From Candidatus Moraniibacteriota bacterium (GTDB lineage Bacteria > Patescibacteriota > Minisyncoccia > Moranbacterales > DUUL01): a stretch of DNA of 6,902 bases. Both the position numbers and the translations under genes were made by a program. The stretch lies in assembly GCA_018399935.1 (NCBI GenBank), contig JAGYNP010000038.1, positions 1 through 6,902 on the forward strand, read 5' to 3'. Shown here piece after piece: positions 5,178 to 6,902 of the stretch (within the stretch, counting starts at the first letter, position 1; each line of letters opens with the position of its first letter). The notes beneath the pieces are model-generated. The model was not told where the DNA came from and made no database searches. It saw only the letters and a program-made list of their open reading frames with translations.

Positions 5178-6443
5178 ATGACTCTATTTTTTAAAAAAAA
5201 TAAAAATCTTGATAAAGATTACTATCTAGCTTTGGATATAGGAACTGAATTTGTTAAAAGCTTGATTTACAAGGTAGATGAAGAAGCTCAAAAAGGGATT
5301 ATTTATGGTGTTGGAAAAGTAAGACAGAAATTAGGTAATATGAACAGTGGTGCAGTTAGTGATATTGGAGGTGTTATAGATACTTGTAGAAAATCTATAG
5401 TTTTAGCTTGTCAAGAAGCTGGAATAAAAAATATTAAGAATACTATAATTGGAATTGCGGGGGAATTTGTTAAAGGTTCAACTACTACAGTTCATTATGA
5501 AAGATCTAAACCAGAAATTAGAATTGATATGCCAGAAATAAAAAATATTATTCAAAAAATTCAATGGAAAGCTTTTGAAAGAATTAAAAATCAGTTAGCT
5601 TACGAATCTGGTCACGCTGACATTGAAGTTAAATTGATTAACGCTTCCATTGTTAATGTTGAAATTGATGGTTATCGTGTAACCAGTCCCTTGGGATTTC
5701 AAGGGAGAGATGTTTCAATGAGTGTTTTTAACGCTTATGCTCCCTTGGTTCATCTTGGAGCCATTCAAAGTATTGCCAAAGAGTTGGATTTGAAATTATT
5801 GACAATTGCAGCTGAACCTTATGCGGCTGTTAATGGAATGGGACTAGAAAACCATCCTGATTTTGGAGCAGTTTTGATTGATATTGGAGGCGGAACAACC
5901 GATATCGCAGTTATTAAAAATGGTAGTTTAGAGGGAACTTCAATTTTTGGTTTAGGCGGAAGAAGTTTTACTAAGAGTTTAGCTAGAAAATTTAACCTTA
6001 ATTTTAAAGAGGCCGAGGAAGCTAAATTGCTTTATTCTAAGAGCAAAATAGAACCTCAATATATAGAAAGAATTGAAAATGCCTTGAAAGAGGACTGTGA
6101 AATATGGTTGTCTGGAGTAGAGATTGCTTTGGAAAATTTTTGTTCTTCTAGATTAGATTCTTTACCTCCTAGAATTCTATTATGCGGTGGCGGAAGCGGT
6201 TTGCCTGGAATATATGAACAATTAAACTCTCAGCAATGGCTAGAGAGAATTCCTTTTCCTGATAAACCAAGTATTGGTTATATTCAGCCTAGGGATATTA
6301 TTAAAATAGTTGACAAAACTCAAAAATTAAATAATCCTCAAGATGTTACTCCTATGGGTTTAGCTAGTTTAATTTTTGACAATGATGGAAAAGATGCTTT
6401 ATCGGAAGCTTTAAATAAAGCTATGAAAATAATTCAAAGCTAA
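5178..6443 (+). CDS. FtsA-like actin-fold ATPase
   Basis: This cytosolic ATPase of the actin/Hsp70 fold belongs to the FtsA/PilM branch, whose members polymerise at the membrane in cell division or pilus assembly. The 421 residues are close to normal FtsA length. Phosphate loop 1 is LALDIGTE (17-24), an SHS2-type insert lies at about 85-175, phosphate loop 2 is DIGGGTTD (235-242), and the adenosine-binding segment is LLCGGGSGLPG (334-344). The early segment GVGKV...GAVSDIGGVID (44-68) also matches FtsA. I do not see a clear C-terminal amphipathic helix like the one that tethers FtsA to the membrane; the short N-terminus MTLFFKKNK might serve, but this is speculative. No ftsZ or other cell-wall cluster gene adjoins it, so it may be an FtsA paralogue rather than the division protein. 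The next gene starts 11 bases after the stop, suggesting joint transcription. Confidence 0.85.
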   Translation: MTLFFKKNKNLDKDYYLALDIGTEFVKSLIYKVDEEAQKGIIYGVGKVRQKLGNMNSGAVSDIGGVIDTCRKSIVLACQEAGIKNIKNTIIGIAGEFVKGSTTTVHYERSKPEIRIDMPEIKNIIQKIQWKAFERIKNQLAYESGHADIEVKLINASIVNVEIDGYRVTSPLGFQGRDVSMSVFNAYAPLVHLGAIQSIAKELDLKLLTIAAEPYAAVNGMGLENHPDFGAVLIDIGGGTTDIAVIKNGSLEGTSIFGLGGRSFTKSLARKFNLNFKEAEEAKLLYSKSKIEPQYIERIENALKEDCEIWLSGVEIALENFCSSRLDSLPPRILLCGGGSGLPGIYEQLNSQQWLERIPFPDKPSIGYIQPRDIIKIVDKTQKLNNPQDVTPMGLASLIFDNDGKDALSEALNKAMKIIQS

Positions 6444-6454
6444 TTAGAATAAAA

Positions 6455-6902
6455 ATGCACAAAACTATATATATTGATGTAGATGAAGAGATTATAGGTA
6501 TTATTCATAAAATTAAACAAACTGAAGCCCAAGAAGTTTTTTTAGTTGTTCCTAAAAACTCTTTATTAACTCAGGGTTTGATAAATTTAAAACTTCTCAA
6601 AAAAGAGATTACTAAAATAGGTAAAGAGATAATATTAGTAACTTCCGATGATCATTCTAAAAAAATAATTGAATTAGTTGGTTTAAAGACTAAAAATAAA
6701 TCTGCTCAAGATTTTATTAGTGATGAGATTGCAGTTAAAAAAAATAAAGAAGACGATTATATAGGAGAAAATATAAGTTACGATAAAAATACAACTAAAA
6801 ATTTGCAAAAAAATCAACAAAAAAGAGAAATTGGTAGTAATAGTTTTTATAATTCAAACAAAGAAACAAATTTTGCTAAAGAAAAAGAGAAATATAACCT
6901 TG
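6455..6902 (+). CDS. Uncharacterised protein, 5' part only
   Basis: An open frame starts with ATG at 6455 and runs off the window after 149 codons without a stop. Residues 1-77 look folded, with alternating strands and helices: IYIDV, DEEIIGIIHKI, EVFLVVP, a helix, EIILVTSD, then a short helix ending IIELVGL. This suggests a small alpha/beta (Rossmann-like) domain. From about residue 78 the sequence is a hydrophilic stretch rich in Asn, Lys, Glu, Gln and Ser, probably a disordered linker to a domain beyond the edge. From memory, proteins with a DVDEEI-type start and an LVVPK segment occur beside FtsA-like genes in Patescibacteria and sometimes carry a baseplate-J-like region further on; I could not check this. 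There is no Shine-Dalgarno sequence and no signal peptide at the visible N-terminus. It is probably in one operon with the FtsA-like gene. Confidence 0.8.
   Translation, partial: MHKTIYIDVDEEIIGIIHKIKQTEAQEVFLVVPKNSLLTQGLINLKLLKKEITKIGKEIILVTSDDHSKKIIELVGLKTKNKSAQDFISDEIAVKKNKEDDYIGENISYDKNTTKNLQKNQQKREIGSNSFYNSNKETNFAKEKEKYNL

Noticed and set aside
136..6902. Alternative genetic code with TGA as Gly or Trp, as in some Patescibacteria or Mycoplasma
   Set aside because: No gene has an in-frame TGA, Trp is encoded by TGG and Gly by GGN, and all genes have plausible lengths under the standard code. The absence of TGA stops among six genes fits AT bias.

Overview
The window is strongly A+T-rich (well over two thirds A+T by eye) and holds seven protein-coding genes, all on the + strand, with short gaps and no RNA genes or mobile elements that I can see. 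The standard genetic code fits: every complete gene ends in TAA or TAG and none has an in-frame TGA. The mix of genes suggests a small-genome bacterium of the Candidate Phyla Radiation (Patescibacteria, Parcubacteria-like). It includes a lone FtsX/MacB-type permease, a membrane-anchored parvulin-type isomerase, a tiny ferredoxin, a membrane-anchored HtrA, a SufC-type ATPase and an FtsA-like ATPase paired with an uncharacterised protein. The lineage is an inference from gene content and composition; no marker gene is present to prove it.

Layout. Bases 1-135 are a non-coding leader with a heptamer repeat and a small dyad. Bases 136-1398 encode an ABC transporter permease. Bases 1399-1480 hold a stem-loop and a near-consensus sigma-70 promoter for the next gene, 1481-2512, a SurA/PrsA-like peptidyl-prolyl isomerase anchored in the membrane. 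After a 124-base gap with a weaker promoter comes a tight three-gene run (9-base gaps): a Cys-rich [4Fe-4S] ferredoxin (2637-2825), an HtrA/DegP-family serine protease with one PDZ domain (2835-4103), and a SufC/SmsC-like ATPase (4113-4859). The SufB/D-type partner expected after SufC is absent. In its place is a 318-base gap (4860-5177) with AT dyads, a possible pseudoknot, and fragments of short hydrophobic reading frames. The last unit is an FtsA-like actin-fold ATPase (5178-6443), followed after 11 bases by the 5' end of an unrecognised protein (6455 to the window edge).

How the genes may work together. Three products are cell-envelope proteins: the permease, the isomerase (a folding helper outside the membrane) and HtrA (quality-control protease). 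The ferredoxin and the SufC-like ATPase share an iron-sulfur theme and flank HtrA in one probable transcript. The FtsA-like protein and its neighbour look like a separate, possibly cytoskeletal or surface-related, pair.

Two window-wide traits stand out. No start codon has a recognisable Shine-Dalgarno sequence, and the promoter-like elements I can place sit so close to the ATG that the transcripts would be leaderless or nearly so. In addition, the decamer TAAAATAAGT occurs in three separate intergenic gaps.
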